DNA from: Rhizobiales bacterium 63-22 | GTDB lineage: Bacteria; Pseudomonadota; Alphaproteobacteria; Rhizobiales; Rhizobiaceae | Reading direction: 5' to 3' | Assembly (NCBI GenBank): GCA_001898995.1 | Contig: MKVZ01000005.1 | Coordinates: 43,645-107,644 of the forward strand | DNA: 64,000 bases | Part shown: positions 28,942-39,015 of the stretch, piece by piece | Layout: every line of letters starts with the position of its first letter | How positions within the stretch are numbered: position 1 is the first letter of the stretch | Position numbers and translations under genes: made by a program | Notes under the pieces: generated by a model | What the model was told of the DNA's origin: nothing | Seen by the model: the letters and a program-made list of their open reading frames with translations, nothing else | Database searches by the model: none

Positions 28942-30344
28942 AAATGCCGCTCAATATCGGCCTCGTCCATTTCATCGGGATCGGCGGCATCGGCATGAGC
29001 GGCATCGCCGAGGTGCTGCACAATCTGGGCTATCAGGTGCAGGGCTCCGACCAGTCCGACAGCGCCAACGTGCAGCGTCTGCGCGACAAGGGCATCGAGG
29101 TCTTCGTCGGCCACAAGGCCGAGAATATCGGCGAGGCCGAGGTGATCGTGGTCTCGACCGCCATCCGCAAGAATAATCCTGAACTCGTCGCCGCGCGCGA
29201 AAAGCATCTCCCCATCGTGCGCCGCGCCGAAATGCTGGCCGAGTTGATGCGCTTCCGCCATGCGGTGGCCATCGGCGGCACGCATGGCAAGACTACGACT
29301 ACCTCGATGGTGGCGGCGTTGCTCGACGCCGGCCATCTCGATCCGACCGTGATCAATGGCGGCATCATCAACGCCTACGGCACCAATGCCCGTATGGGCG
29401 ACGGCGACTGGATGGTGGTGGAGGCCGACGAAAGCGACGGCACTTTCCTGAAACTGCCCGCCGATATCGCGGTGGTCACCAATATCGATCCCGAGCATCT
29501 CGATCATTACGGCAGCTTCGACAATGTGCGCGCCGCCTTCGGCCAGTTCGTGGAGAACGTGCCGTTCTACGGCTTCGGGGTGATGTGCCTCGACCATCCG
29601 GAGGTGCAGGCGCTGGTCAGCCGCATCGAGGATCGGCGCATCATCACCTATGGCGAAAACCCGCAGGCGGAAGTGCGCTTCGTCAACCAGCGCATGGACG
29701 GCGCGGCCAACCTGTTCGACGTGGTGATCCGCGCGCGCAAGGGCGAGGTGACGGAGATCAGGGATCTGCGCCTGCCCATGCCCGGCCGCCACAACGTCTC
29801 CAACGCCACCGCGGCCATTGCCGTGGCGCACGAGCTTGGCATTTCCGCCGACGATATCCGCCGCGGGCTTGCCTCTTTCGGCGGCGTCAAGCGCCGCTTC
29901 ACCCATACCGGCTCATGGAACGGTGTCGAGGTGTTCGACGATTACGGCCATCATCCGGTGGAGATTCGCGCCGTGCTGAAGGCCGCGCGCGAGGCCACCA
30001 AGGGCCGCGTCATCGCCATCGTGCAGCCGCACCGCTATACGCGTCTTTCCAGCCTGTTCGATGAATTCGCCACCTGCTTCAACGATGCCGACACGGTGAT
30101 CGTCGCGCCGGTCTATGCGGCGGGCGAAGACCCGATCGAGGGGGTCAGTTCCGAAGCGCTGGTGAGCCGCATCAAGACGGCCGGTCATCGCGACGCGCGT
30201 TATGCGAGCGGGCCGGAGTCTCTGGCTCCGCTGGTGGCGGGCATCGCAGCGCCGGGCGATTTCGTGGTCTGTCTCGGCGCGGGCAACATCACCCAATGGG
30301 CCTATGCGCTGCCTCAGGAACTGGCGAAGCAGGGCGGCAAATGA
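28938..30344 (+). CDS. murC: UDP-MurNAc:L-Ala ligase MurC
   Basis: A 468-residue Mur ligase adding the first amino acid of the stem peptide. [20 protein letters not shown] is the nucleotide domain, [19 protein letters not shown] the ATP loop, [14 protein letters not shown] and [14 protein letters not shown] the catalytic blocks, [10 protein letters not shown] and [11 protein letters not shown] the C-terminal domain. Overlaps at both ends point to tight operon translation. Confidence 0.96.
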   Translation: MKMPLNIGLVHFIGIGGIGMSGIAEVLHNLGYQVQGSDQSDSANVQRLRDKGIEVFVGHKAENIGEAEVIVVSTAIRKNNPELVAAREKHLPIVRRAEMLAELMRFRHAVAIGGTHGKTTTTSMVAALLDAGHLDPTVINGGIINAYGTNARMGDGDWMVVEADESDGTFLKLPADIAVVTNIDPEHLDHYGSFDNVRAAFGQFVENVPFYGFGVMCLDHPEVQALVSRIEDRRIITYGENPQAEVRFVNQRMDGAANLFDVVIRARKGEVTEIRDLRLPMPGRHNVSNATAAIAVAHELGISADDIRRGLASFGGVKRRFTHTGSWNGVEVFDDYGHHPVEIRAVLKAAREATKGRVIAIVQPHRYTRLSSLFDEFATCFNDADTVIVAPVYAAGEDPIEGVSSEALVSRIKTAGHRDARYASGPESLAPLVAGIAAPGDFVVCLGAGNITQWAYALPQELAKQGGK

Positions 30345-31306
30345 TGGAAAGCGGCGAGACGCTCCTCGGGAAGCTCGAAGGCCGGTTCGCGTCCCTGCGC
30401 GGACGGCTGATGCCCGACGCGGGCATGGACAAGATCACATGGTTTCGCGCGGGCGGCCCGGCGCAGGTGCTGTTCCAGCCCGCCGACGAGGAGGACCTCG
30501 CGGCCTTCCTGAAAGCGCTGCCGGAGGAATATCCGGTTCTTCCGGTCGGTATCGGCTCCAATCTTCTGGTACGCGACGGCGGCATTCCCGGCTTCGTGGT
30601 GCGGCTTTCGGCCAAGGGGTTCGGCGAGGTCGAACGGGTGTCGGAAACGCGGCTCAGGGCCGGTGCCGCGACGCCCGACAAGCGCGTGGCGGCGGCCGCG
30701 CTCGAAGCGGGACTTTCGGGCTTCCATTTCTATCATGGCATTCCGGGCGGCATAGGCGGGGCGCTGCGCATGAATGCAGGTGCCAACGGCGTCGAGACCT
30801 GCGAGCGCGTGGTGGAAGTGCGCGCGCTCGACCGCAAGGGCGAACTGCACGTGCTCTCTAATGCGGACATGGGCTACGCCTATCGGCATTCCTCGGCCGC
30901 GTCCGACCTCATCTTCACCTCGGTGCTGTTCGAGGGCGAGCCGGGCGAGCGCGAGGCCATCCAGGCGGCCATGGACGCGGTGCAGCATCACCGCGAGACG
31001 GTGCAGCCGGTGCGCGAGAAGACCGGCGGCTCGACCTTCAAGAATCCGGAAGGCACATCCGCGTGGAAGGAGATCGACAAGGCCGGCTGCCGCGGCCTCA
31101 GGGTCGGCGGCGCGCAGATGTCGGAAATGCACTGCAACTTCATGATCAATACCGGAACCGCCACGGGCCACGATCTGGAGATGCTGGGCGAGACGGTTCG
31201 CGCGAAGGTTTTGGAGACCTCCGGCATTCGCCTGCACTGGGAGATCAAGCGTCTCGGTTTGTTCCGCGACGGCGAGGCGATCGAGCCGTTTCTCGGAGAA
31301 TACTGA
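30341..31306 (+). CDS. murB: UDP-N-acetylenolpyruvoylglucosamine reductase MurB
   Basis: A 321-residue FAD enzyme reducing UDP-GlcNAc-enolpyruvate to UDP-MurNAc. [20 protein letters not shown] opens the FAD domain, [15 protein letters not shown] and [18 protein letters not shown] bind [11 protein letters not shown] has the catalytic region, and [18 protein letters not shown] with the late LHWEIKRLG completes the fold. The ATG at 30341 overlaps the murC stop; tandem ATG codons. It ends the first part of the dcw cluster. Confidence 0.96.
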   Translation: MMESGETLLGKLEGRFASLRGRLMPDAGMDKITWFRAGGPAQVLFQPADEEDLAAFLKALPEEYPVLPVGIGSNLLVRDGGIPGFVVRLSAKGFGEVERVSETRLRAGAATPDKRVAAAALEAGLSGFHFYHGIPGGIGGALRMNAGANGVETCERVVEVRALDRKGELHVLSNADMGYAYRHSSAASDLIFTSVLFEGEPGEREAIQAAMDAVQHHRETVQPVREKTGGSTFKNPEGTSAWKEIDKAGCRGLRVGGAQMSEMHCNFMINTGTATGHDLEMLGETVRAKVLETSGIRLHWEIKRLGLFRDGEAIEPFLGEY

Positions 31307-31620
31307 TAAAAAAATTGCCTCGCATTTCTGCCTGAAATTTCGGGCTTTTTCGCCTTCGCGCATGAGACGCGGGGGCCCGCCCCGTCCATGGGGTCTTGTC
31401 ACGGAATCAATCCTCTGATTCTTTATGGTTAACCGTACAGTGATTTGATTCGTCTCGGTTTTCCTGTTCTGTGCATTCGCGGCGTCCATGTCCGCGAAGC
31501 TGGAGTCCGCTCGGCTTCGGCGTTGGGCGCGCGAACGGAATCCGGAACCGGGCATCGTTTCATAATTCCGGCGGTGTGACTTTATGAACCGCGCAGGGGA
31601 TGCGCAGAGGGGATGCTGAC
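31307..31620 (+). promoter_or_regulatory. GANTC-rich promoter region before ddlB-ftsQAZ
   Basis: No gene is seen. Five GANTC sites (31404, 31417, 31447, 31503, 31538 as first bases) fall within 139 bp, the recognition motif of the CcrM cell-cycle methylase. TTTATGGTTAACC at about 31421-31433 has one half of a CtrA-like TTAA site only. This gap splits the dcw cluster and is the likely main promoter for ddlB, ftsQ, ftsA and ftsZ. AAAAAATTGCC follows murB without a hairpin. Confidence 0.55.
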
Positions 31621-32547
31621 ATGACGCGAAAGCACGTCGCTGTTCTGATGGGCGGATTCTCTTCCGAGCGTCCCGTCAGCCTGTCCTCGGGCACGGCCTG
31701 CGCGTCGACGCTGGAGGAAGCCGGCTACCGCGTGACGCGCGTGGACGTGGATCGCAACGTCGCCAGCGTGCTTGCCGAGCTGAAGCCCGACGTGGCCTTC
31801 AACGCCCTGCACGGGCCATTCGGCGAGGACGGCTCCATTCAGGGCATTCTCGAATATCTGCAAATTCCCTATACCCATTCCGGCGTTCTGGCCTCGGCGC
31901 TCGCCATGGACAAGGATCGCGCCAAGACGGTGGCGGCGGCGGCAGGCGTCCAGATAGCGCCGTCGCGGCTGATGAGCCGCTTCGATATCGGCAACGAGCA
32001 TCCCATGGCGCCGCCCTACGTGGTGAAGCCGGTGCGCGAGGGATCGAGCTTCGGCGTTGTGATCGTCAAGGAAGACCAGTCGCATCCGCCGCAGGTGATC
32101 GGCTCCGCCGACTGGAAATATGGCGACGAGGTGCTGGTGGAACGCTATATCCCCGGCCGCGATCTGACCTGCGCCGTGATGGGCGACCGCGTCATGGACG
32201 TATGCGAGATCATTCCGGTCGGCCATGCCTTCTATGATTATGATTCAAAATATATGCCCGGCGCATCGAGACACGAATGTCCGGCAAAACTTTTACCGAA
32301 TATTTACCAAAAAATACAAAGAATGGCTCTCATGGCGCATCGAGCGATCGGGTGTCGGGGCGTAAGCCGGTCGGACTTCCGGTTCGACGACCGTTCTTCC
32401 GACGAAGGTGAGGCGATCTGGCTGGAAATCAACACCCAGCCGGGGATGACTCCCACCTCGCTCGTGCCTGATATCGCCAGGGCGGCGGGTATCTCTTTTG
32501 GTGAATTGCTGAGTTGGATGGTGGAGGACGCGTCTTGTTTGCGTTGA
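31621..32547 (+). CDS. ddlB: D-alanine--D-alanine ligase
   Basis: A 308-residue ATP-grasp enzyme forming D-Ala-D-Ala for Mur[65 protein letters not shown] and [13 protein letters not shown] are family blocks with the ATP and Mg residues intact. The ATG at 31621 is chosen over upstream starts by conservation. An AT-rich stretch with unusual codons lies at 32235-32330 within the gene (residues about 206-236). The last 13 bases overlap the proposed ftsQ start. Confidence 0.95.
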   Translation: MTRKHVAVLMGGFSSERPVSLSSGTACASTLEEAGYRVTRVDVDRNVASVLAELKPDVAFNALHGPFGEDGSIQGILEYLQIPYTHSGVLASALAMDKDRAKTVAAAAGVQIAPSRLMSRFDIGNEHPMAPPYVVKPVREGSSFGVVIVKEDQSHPPQVIGSADWKYGDEVLVERYIPGRDLTCAVMGDRVMDVCEIIPVGHAFYDYDSKYMPGASRHECPAKLLPNIYQKIQRMALMAHRAIGCRGVSRSDFRFDDRSSDEGEAIWLEINTQPGMTPTSLVPDIARAAGISFGELLSWMVEDASCLR

Positions 32548-33467
32548 ACGGCGGAAGATACGGATCGAGAGGCGTGATGCGCGATGCGTCCGGTGCGATG
32601 CACCCGACGATCGTTCTTCCGCGCCTCCTGCGCCGTCCGTTCCGCTTCGCTGTCCGCCTCTTTCAGGGCTATGTCGATATTCCGCGCCATGCCGGCACGG
32701 TGGGCCTCGTGGCCCTTTTCGGCGCGACCGGCCTTTACGGCATGAGCGCCGGTGGTCATACGCAGGAGGTCGTCAAGGCCATCACCTCGACGCTGGGCTT
32801 CGCCATCAACAACGTCAAGGTGACGGGCAATACCGAGACGTCCGATATCGACGTGCTGGGCCAGCTCAATCTCGACGGCGAGACCTCGCTGGTAGGTATG
32901 AGCGCCGAAGCGGCGCGCGAAAACATCGCCAAGCTGCCATGGGTGCAGAGCGCGGAAGTGCGCAAGGTCTATCCGGGCACGGTGCTGGTGTCGCTGCACG
33001 AGCGCAAGGCATTCGCCATCTGGCAGAAGAACGACAAGGACCTGTCGCTGATCGATGCGAACGGCGACACCATCGTGCCGTTCCGTCCCGGCCATTACGA
33101 TTCGCTGCCGCTGGTGGTGGGCGAGGGGGCCGAGAAGAAGGTCAAGGGTTTCATCGACGAGGTGGCGGCCTATCCGTCGCTGGCGACGAAGGTGCGCGCC
33201 TATATCCGCGTCGGCGACCGGCGCTGGGATCTGCTGCTCGACAACGGGGTGCGCATCAAGCTGCCGGAATTCGAGCCGATGAAGGCGCTCGCGCAGGTCG
33301 TGAAGATGGATCAGGACAAGCACCTGCTGTCGCGTGATATCGCGGCGGTGGACATGCGCCTCGACGATCGGGTGACGATCCAGTTGACGGCGAGCGGCAT
33401 GGAACAGCGCCAGAAGTTTCTGGCGGATCGCAAGAAAGAACTGGCCCGCACGGGGAAGCGCGTATGA
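32535..33467 (+). CDS. ftsQ: Cell division protein FtsQ
   Basis: A 310-residue bitopic divisome protein. A basic tail of about 45 residues precedes one transmembrane segment ([16 protein letters not shown]), then a POTRA domain ([39 protein letters not shown]) and the beta domain ([20 protein letters not shown]). I choose TTG at 32535 because GGAGGA at 32523-32528 sits 6 bases before it; a TTG at 32514 and an ATG at 32577 are alternatives. The start lies inside ddlB and the stop overlaps ftsA. Confidence 0.9.
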   Translation: MFALNGGRYGSRGVMRDASGAMHPTIVLPRLLRRPFRFAVRLFQGYVDIPRHAGTVGLVALFGATGLYGMSAGGHTQEVVKAITSTLGFAINNVKVTGNTETSDIDVLGQLNLDGETSLVGMSAEAARENIAKLPWVQSAEVRKVYPGTVLVSLHERKAFAIWQKNDKDLSLIDANGDTIVPFRPGHYDSLPLVVGEGAEKKVKGFIDEVAAYPSLATKVRAYIRVGDRRWDLLLDNGVRIKLPEFEPMKALAQVVKMDQDKHLLSRDIAAVDMRLDDRVTIQLTASGMEQRQKFLADRKKELARTGKRV

Positions 33468-34786
33468 GTATTCTGGGCGGAAACGGATCATCGCATAGCG
33501 GAGCCGCAGGGCGCAAGACGCGCCTGCTGACGGTTCTGGACGTGGGTTCGAGCAAGGTGTCCTGCGTGATCGCGCGGCTGCGTCCGCGTGAAGGCGGCGC
33601 GCTCTTGCCGGGCCGCACCCACCGCATGGATGTGATCGGCATCGGGCATCAGCGCTCGCGCGGCGTGAAATCGGGCGTCATCATCGACCTCGACGCGGCG
33701 GAACAGTCGATCCGGCTGGCCGTCGATGCGGCGGAGCGCATGGCCGGTCTTACCGTGGACAGCCTGATCGTCAATATTTCGGCGGGCCGCCTGAAAAGCG
33801 AGACCTTCACCGCGAGCGTCAATCTCGGCGGCCATGAGGTCGAGCAGGCCGATATCCGCCGCGTGCTCGCCGCCGGCGCCAAGCAGGCGCTGGCCGCCGA
33901 ACGCCATCTCGTCCATTCGTTGCCCATCGGCTACACGCTCGACGGCGAGCGCGGCATTCGCGATCCGCTCGGTATGCTGGGCGACAGCCTCGGCGTCGAC
34001 ATGCATGTGCTGACCGCCGACGCGGCCCCGCTGCGCAATCTGGAGCTTTGCATCAACCGCTGCCACCTGTCGGTGGAGGCCATCGTGGCCACACCCTATG
34101 CCAGCGGCCTTGCGGCGCTGGTCGGCGACGAGGCGGAGATGGGTGCGGCCTGCATTGACATGGGCGGCGGCACCACGACGATCTCCGTCTTCTCGGAAGG
34201 CAAGTTCATTCACGCCGACGCGGTGGCCATCGGCGGCAACCACGTCACCATGGACGTGGCGCGCGGCTTCTCCACCCGCATGGAGGACGCGGAGCGGCTC
34301 AAGGTCATGTACGGCTCTGCGCTGCCGAGTGCTGCCGACGACCGCGACCTGATCAGCGTGCCGCCCATCGGCGACGACGAACGCGACGTGCCCAATCAAT
34401 ATCCGCGCTCGGTGCTCACCCGCATCATCCGCGCCCGCGTCGAGGAGACGCTGGAACTGGTGCGCGACCGGCTGAACCAGTCGGGCCTCGGCCATATCGT
34501 CGGCAAGCGCGTGGTGCTCACGGGCGGCGCGAGCCAGCTTCCGGGCATGCCGGAGGCGGCTCGGCGCATTCTCGCAAGAAATGTACGAATCGGGCGACCT
34601 CTCGGCATTGCCGGGCTGCCCGAGGCGGCAAAGGGGGCGGCTTTCGCCTCAACCGTCGGGCTGCTGATCTATCCGCAGGTGGCAGGCATAGAAGAACGGT
34701 CGGTGAAAGCGGCTACCTATGGTCTGATGACCGGAACGGGAGGACGTATTCAGCGCGTCGGCCAATGGCTGAAAGAGAGTTTTTGA
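33464..34786 (+). CDS. ftsA: Cell division protein FtsA
   Basis: A 440-residue actin-like ATPase tethering FtsZ to the membrane. LTVLDVGSSKVSCVIARL is phosphate-1, GAACIDMGGGTTTISVFSEG phosphate-2, VVLTGGASQLPGM the adenosine motif; SHS2 subdomain 1C lies between. The last residues (GRIQRVGQWLKESF) form the amphipathic membrane-targeting helix. ATGA overlap with ftsQ. Confidence 0.96.
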   Translation: MSILGGNGSSHSGAAGRKTRLLTVLDVGSSKVSCVIARLRPREGGALLPGRTHRMDVIGIGHQRSRGVKSGVIIDLDAAEQSIRLAVDAAERMAGLTVDSLIVNISAGRLKSETFTASVNLGGHEVEQADIRRVLAAGAKQALAAERHLVHSLPIGYTLDGERGIRDPLGMLGDSLGVDMHVLTADAAPLRNLELCINRCHLSVEAIVATPYASGLAALVGDEAEMGAACIDMGGGTTTISVFSEGKFIHADAVAIGGNHVTMDVARGFSTRMEDAERLKVMYGSALPSAADDRDLISVPPIGDDERDVPNQYPRSVLTRIIRARVEETLELVRDRLNQSGLGHIVGKRVVLTGGASQLPGMPEAARRILARNVRIGRPLGIAGLPEAAKGAAFASTVGLLIYPQVAGIEERSVKAATYGLMTGTGGRIQRVGQWLKESF

Positions 34787-34844
34787 GTGCGTAGCAATCA
34801 AGTTGAATCGCGTGGGGCGCGACCAGTTAGGTGACAACCAAAAG

Positions 34845-34865
34845 CACCGCTACGGCGAAGCGGTG
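34845..34865 (+). promoter_or_regulatory. Hairpin just upstream of ftsZ
   Basis: CACCGCT (inner bases 34845-34851) pairs with AGCGGTG (34859-34865), 7 bp with a 7-base loop, about 10 bases before the ftsZ ribosome site AAGAGGAAC. With one GANTC at 34805 the 105-bp ftsA-ftsZ gap may hold a separate ftsZ promoter and a translation-control stem. Confidence 0.45.
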
Positions 34866-34891
34866 ACGGGCTTTAAGAGGAACGAGAACCA

Positions 34892-36595
34892 ATGACCATC
34901 AATCTGCAAAAGCCGGACATTACCGAGCTGAAGCCCCGCATCACCGTCTTCGGTGTCGGTGGTGGCGGCGGCAACGCGGTCAACAACATGATCAACGCCG
35001 GTCTGCGCGGCGTCGATTTCGTAGTGGCCAACACCGATGCGCAGGCTTTGACGATGTCGAAGTCCGACCGCATCATCCAGCTTGGCGCTGCCGTGACCGA
35101 GGGTCTCGGCGCCGGTTCGCAGCCGGAAGTCGGCCGCGCGGCTGCCGAGGAGTGCATCGACGAGATCGTCGATCACCTCAACGGCACGCATATGTGCTTC
35201 GTCACCGCCGGCATGGGCGGCGGCACCGGCACGGGCGCTGCCCCGGTCGTGGCGCGTGCGGCGCGTGAGCGCGGCATCCTGACCGTCGGCGTCGTCACCA
35301 AGCCGTTCCACTTCGAGGGCGCGCGCCGCATGAAGACGGCGGATCAGGGCATCGAGGACCTTCAGAAGAACGTCGACACGCTGATCGTCATCCCGAATCA
35401 GAACCTGTTCCGCATCGCCAACGACAAGACCACCTTCGCCGACGCCTTCGCGATGGCCGATCAGGTGCTCTATTCGGGCGTCGCCTGCATCACCGACCTG
35501 ATGGTCAAGGAAGGCCTGATCAATCTCGACTTCGCCGACGTGCGTTCGGTGATGCGCGAGATGGGCAAGGCGATGATGGGCACGGGCGAAGCCTCCGGCG
35601 AAGGCCGCGCCATGGCCGCCGCCGAAGCCGCGATCGCCAACCCGCTGCTGGACGAAACCTCGATGCGTGGCGCCAAGGGCCTGCTGATCTCCATCACCGG
35701 TGGCCGCGACATGACGCTGTTCGAGGTGGACGAAGCCGCGACCCGTATCCGCGAGGAAGTCGATCCCGACGCCAACATCATCCTCGGCGCGACGTTCGAC
35801 GAAGGCCTCGAAGGCGTGATCCGCGTTTCGGTCGTCGCTACCGGCATCGACAAGCAGGTGGGAGACGCGGCGCCTGCGCCGCTGGAATTTCGCCAGCCGG
35901 TAAAGCCGCAGGCCAAGCCGATGGCTCCGCACGGCGCGCTGCGTCCTCCGGTGGTGGAGCAGCCGCGCCAGGCCGATCCAGTTGCGCAGGCGATCCATGC
36001 AGCCGAGGCCGACATGCCATCGGGCCCCGCCGCGACCGCTCCCGCGGAGCCGGAGTTCCGTCCGCAGAGCCGCATCTTCCAGGCTCCCGCCCCGGAAGCC
36101 TTCGAGCGTGCTCCGGCGCCGCGTCCGGCCATGCCGCAGGCCCCGGCAGCAGCCGCCCATGCCGTCCAGCCGCAGGCCTATCAGCAGCCGCAGCACCACG
36201 CCGAACAGGCGCGCGAGCCGCGTCTTGCGCCGCGCATGCCCGCCGTTTCGGACTTTCCGCCGGTGGCACAGGCCGAAATGAACGCGCGCCGCGTTGCGCC
36301 GCAGCCGCCGGTCGAGGAAGAGCCGCGGGGTCCGATGGGCTTGCTCAAGCGCCTTACGCACGGCCTGTCGCGCCGCGAGGAAGAGCAGCCGGCGGCACGT
36401 CTGGAGCCGGCACAGCATCGCGAGCCGGCCATGCGTCCGGCCGAGCCGCGCCGTCCGATGCAGCAGGAATCGTCGATCTATGCGCCGCGCCGCGGCCAGC
36501 TTGACGATCAGGGCCGCCCGCAGCCGCGTGCCGCCGCGCCGCAGGAAGACGATCAACTGGAAATCCCGGCCTTCCTGCGCCGGCAGTCCAACTGA
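34892..36595 (+). CDS. ftsZ: Cell division GTPase FtsZ
   Basis: A 567-residue tubulin homologue forming the Z-ring. [38 protein letters not shown] (GTP T4 loop), and [11 protein letters not shown] (T7 synergy loop with Asp) are intact. Residues about 320-550 are a long Pro/Ala/Gln/Arg-rich linker typical of Rhizobiales, ending in the conserved C-terminal peptide [12 protein letters not shown] which binds FtsA and other partners. Much longer than E. coli FtsZ (383). Ribosome site AAGAGGAAC. Confidence 0.97.
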   Translation: MTINLQKPDITELKPRITVFGVGGGGGNAVNNMINAGLRGVDFVVANTDAQALTMSKSDRIIQLGAAVTEGLGAGSQPEVGRAAAEECIDEIVDHLNGTHMCFVTAGMGGGTGTGAAPVVARAARERGILTVGVVTKPFHFEGARRMKTADQGIEDLQKNVDTLIVIPNQNLFRIANDKTTFADAFAMADQVLYSGVACITDLMVKEGLINLDFADVRSVMREMGKAMMGTGEASGEGRAMAAAEAAIANPLLDETSMRGAKGLLISITGGRDMTLFEVDEAATRIREEVDPDANIILGATFDEGLEGVIRVSVVATGIDKQVGDAAPAPLEFRQPVKPQAKPMAPHGALRPPVVEQPRQADPVAQAIHAAEADMPSGPAATAPAEPEFRPQSRIFQAPAPEAFERAPAPRPAMPQAPAAAAHAVQPQAYQQPQHHAEQAREPRLAPRMPAVSDFPPVAQAEMNARRVAPQPPVEEEPRGPMGLLKRLTHGLSRREEEQPAARLEPAQHREPAMRPAEPRRPMQQESSIYAPRRGQLDDQGRPQPRAAAPQEDDQLEIPAFLRRQSN

Positions 36596-36630
36596 TCGGG
36601 GCTAACTGATCCTTCCGCCCGAGACCTTTG

Positions 36631-36664
36631 CGAGGGCCCGCCTGATCCTGCAGGCGGGCCCTCG
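36631..36664 (+). terminator. Strong hairpin after ftsZ
   Basis: A perfect 14-bp stem: CGAGGGCCCGCCTG (36631-36644), loop ATCCTG, CAGGCGGGCCCTCG (36651-36664). It is followed by CTTATT, not a clean T run, so it may be a weak terminator or an mRNA-stabilising end. Confidence 0.7.
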
Positions 36665-36896
36665 CTTATTCAGTCAAAAATCGCGTAATAACATGTAAGA
36701 AAGCGTGATTTTGTGCGTGGTGTGCGGCTTACTATCTTTGATGGCGACTGCACGGTTCGGGCCGCACGTTGTTGTGAACTTCGTTGCCTTTTCCACCGTG
36801 CGTCGCGTCCTGTATGATCGTCCTGTCCCCGGCGAGCGTGCGTGGTTCTTTGATTCATGTGACGGCGCCGTTCGGCGGCTTCTTTGACGGATTGGA
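36665..36896 (+). promoter_or_regulatory. Upstream region of lpxC
   Basis: A 230-bp region, AT-rich at 36670-36720, with one GANTC (36852-36856). It likely carries the lpxC promoter. No gene is supported; short ORFs here have no ribosome site. Confidence 0.45.
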
Positions 36897-37841
36897 ATGA
36901 TCTTGAGCGTTTATCAGAAGACAATCGGCCGTGCGGTTACACTTTCGGGCGTCGGCGTTCATGGCGGCGCGCCGGCTTCGGTGACATTCCTGCCGGCCGA
37001 TGCGGATACGGGCATCATCTTCCACCGTTCCGACCTTAAGGACGGCGCACGCGAGGTTCGCGCCCATGTTTCCCAGATCGGCGCGACCGATCTCAACACG
37101 TCGCTCGGCCCGCGTGAGGCGCGCATCAACACGGTGGAGCACCTGATGGCGGCGGTCTCGGCTGTCGGCATCGACAATCTGCTGGTGGAGGTCGAGGGAC
37201 CGGAAGTGCCGATCCTCGACGGTACCTCGGCGCGGTTCATCGAGGCTTTCGACGACGCCGGCATCGTCACGCAGAAGGCGCTGCGCCGCTTCATTCGCAT
37301 CCTCAAGACCGTGCGCGTCGAGGCAGGCGGATCCTGGGGCGAGTTCCGGCCCCATTCCGGCCCGCGTTTCGAGGTGGAGATCGATTTCGAGTGTCCGCTG
37401 ATCGGGCGGCAGAAGTTCGCGCAGGACATGGACGAGACGGTCTTCCGCAAGGAGGTTTCCACCGCGCGCACCTTCGGTTTCATGAAGGACGTGGAGCGGC
37501 TGTGGGCATCCGGCCATGCGCTCGGCTCGTCGCTCGACAATTCGCTGGTGATTGGCGACGACAATTCCGTCATCAATCCGGGTGGCCTGCGTTTCAAGGA
37601 CGAGTTCGTGCGTCACAAGACGCTGGACGCTGTGGGCGATCTGAGGCTGGCGGGCCTGCCCTTCATCGGCTGTTTCCGCTCCTATCGTAGCGGCCACCGG
37701 TTGAACGCCGAGACGGTCAAGGCATTGCTCGCCGACAAGTCCGCTTTCGACATCGTGGAGGCTTCGGGCGTGCGCCGCAATGCCGGGGGCTCGGACTTCG
37801 TGACGGTCAAGCCCAATATCGCCGCGCCCTGGGCATTGTAA
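36897..37841 (+). CDS. lpxC: UDP-3-O-acyl-GlcNAc deacetylase LpxC
   Basis: A 314-residue zinc hydrolase catalysing the committed step of lipid A synthesis. TLSGVGVHGGAPASVTFLPA opens the fold, NTVEHLMAAVS gives the first zinc His, FVRHKTLDAVGDL the second His and the Asp, and GHRLNAETVKALL the catalytic His region. Its position after ftsZ is the usual dcw order. A 7-bp hairpin (ATCTTCG 37854-37860 / CGAAGAT 37868-37874) follows the stop. Confidence 0.96.
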   Translation: MILSVYQKTIGRAVTLSGVGVHGGAPASVTFLPADADTGIIFHRSDLKDGAREVRAHVSQIGATDLNTSLGPREARINTVEHLMAAVSAVGIDNLLVEVEGPEVPILDGTSARFIEAFDDAGIVTQKALRRFIRILKTVRVEAGGSWGEFRPHSGPRFEVEIDFECPLIGRQKFAQDMDETVFRKEVSTARTFGFMKDVERLWASGHALGSSLDNSLVIGDDNSVINPGGLRFKDEFVRHKTLDAVGDLRLAGLPFIGCFRSYRSGHRLNAETVKALLADKSAFDIVEASGVRRNAGGSDFVTVKPNIAAPWAL

Positions 37842-38136
37842 GCCGGGCATTTTATCTTCGCTCCGGTCGAAGATGCGATATGCCTTAATTGGGCCGTGTT
37901 CTGTCTTTCACGTCGCTGTTACGAGTCCACCACAGGGGACAAGCGAAATCTGGCGATTAAGCAGGTAGACGATTGCCGATTTGGTTAGCATGTGGTTTAT
38001 GGACGGCCAGACAATCGCCGGCCTATTCGCTATTCGCCGGGGATCGAACGATTTTCGATGGATGAAGCGGGTGCGCGATGCTACAAGCGCACGCTGTTTC
38101 GATCAGGAATGACGCTGCCAGAAGGCCGGAGACCGC
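37842..38136 (+). promoter_or_regulatory. Upstream region of bamD
   Basis: A 295-bp gap with the lpxC end hairpin at 37854-37874, one GANTC (37921-37925) and AT-rich segments near 37995 that may hold the bamD promoter. No gene is seen. Confidence 0.4.
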
Positions 38137-39000
38137 ATGACGAGCTTCAAATTCACGGGTGTGACGAAAACCGCGCTGCTGACCGGCGCCATTGCCGTTC
38201 TTGTCCCGCTCGCCGGTTGCGCCAGCAAGGACGACAAGGTCGATCTCACCAAATATGTCGAGACGATCGAGCCGGCCGACACGCTGTACAATGAAGGTCT
38301 CGCCAATCTGGATGCCGGCCGTCTCGACGAGGCCGCCAAGAAGTTCGCGGCGATCGATCGGGAGCACCCCTATACGGAATGGGCGCGCAAGGCGCTGGTC
38401 ATGGCTGCCTTCACAAATTACCGCAAGGGCAATTACGACGAAGCCGTCAACATGGCGAAGCGCTACAACACGCTTTACCCCAACTCGCCTGAAGCGGCTT
38501 ATTCCTACTATATCATCGGCCTGTCCTACTTCCGCCAGATCCCCGACGTGACGCGCGATCAGGCGGCGAGCCGCCGCGCCATCGCCGCCATGCAGGAGGT
38601 GGTGGACCGTTTCCCCAAGTCCGAATATGTGGACGACGCGCAGACCAAGATTCGCTTCGCCCGCGACCAGCTCGCCGGCAAGGAAATGCAGGTCGGCCGC
38701 TATTATCTGGAACGCAAGGAATATCTGGCCGCGATCAAGCGCTTCCGCGGCGTGGTGGAGGAGTATTCCAACACCCGTCAGGTGGAAGAGGCGCTGGCGC
38801 GTCTGACCGAAGCCTATTATGCGCTCGGTCTCACCTCGGAAGCGCAGATGGCCGCTTCGGTCCTCGGCAAGAACTTCCCCGACAGTCCGTGGTACAAGGA
38901 CAGCTACAAGCTGCTGGAGAGCGGCGGCCTCCGGCCGCGCGAGAACAGCAGTTCCTGGATGGCCAAGGTCACGGGCCTCATTACCGGCGGCGGTTCATAA
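38137..39000 (+). CDS. bamD: Outer membrane assembly lipoprotein BamD
   Basis: A 287-residue lipoprotein of the BAM complex. Signal ending VPLAGC gives the lipidated Cys near residue 28; five TPR-like repeats follow ([29 protein letters not shown] near the end). It binds BamA and the C-terminal signal of porins at the inner face of the outer membrane. GGAG lies 6-7 bases before the ATG. Confidence 0.94.
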   Translation: MTSFKFTGVTKTALLTGAIAVLVPLAGCASKDDKVDLTKYVETIEPADTLYNEGLANLDAGRLDEAAKKFAAIDREHPYTEWARKALVMAAFTNYRKGNYDEAVNMAKRYNTLYPNSPEAAYSYYIIGLSYFRQIPDVTRDQAASRRAIAAMQEVVDRFPKSEYVDDAQTKIRFARDQLAGKEMQVGRYYLERKEYLAAIKRFRGVVEEYSNTRQVEEALARLTEAYYALGLTSEAQMAASVLGKNFPDSPWYKDSYKLLESGGLRPRENSSSWMAKVTGLITGGGS

Positions 39001-39015
39001 GCCTCCGATCCTGAC

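Noticed and set aside
31421..31440. CtrA binding site in the ddlB promoter region
   Set aside because: Only one TTAA half is present; the second half at the right distance is missing.
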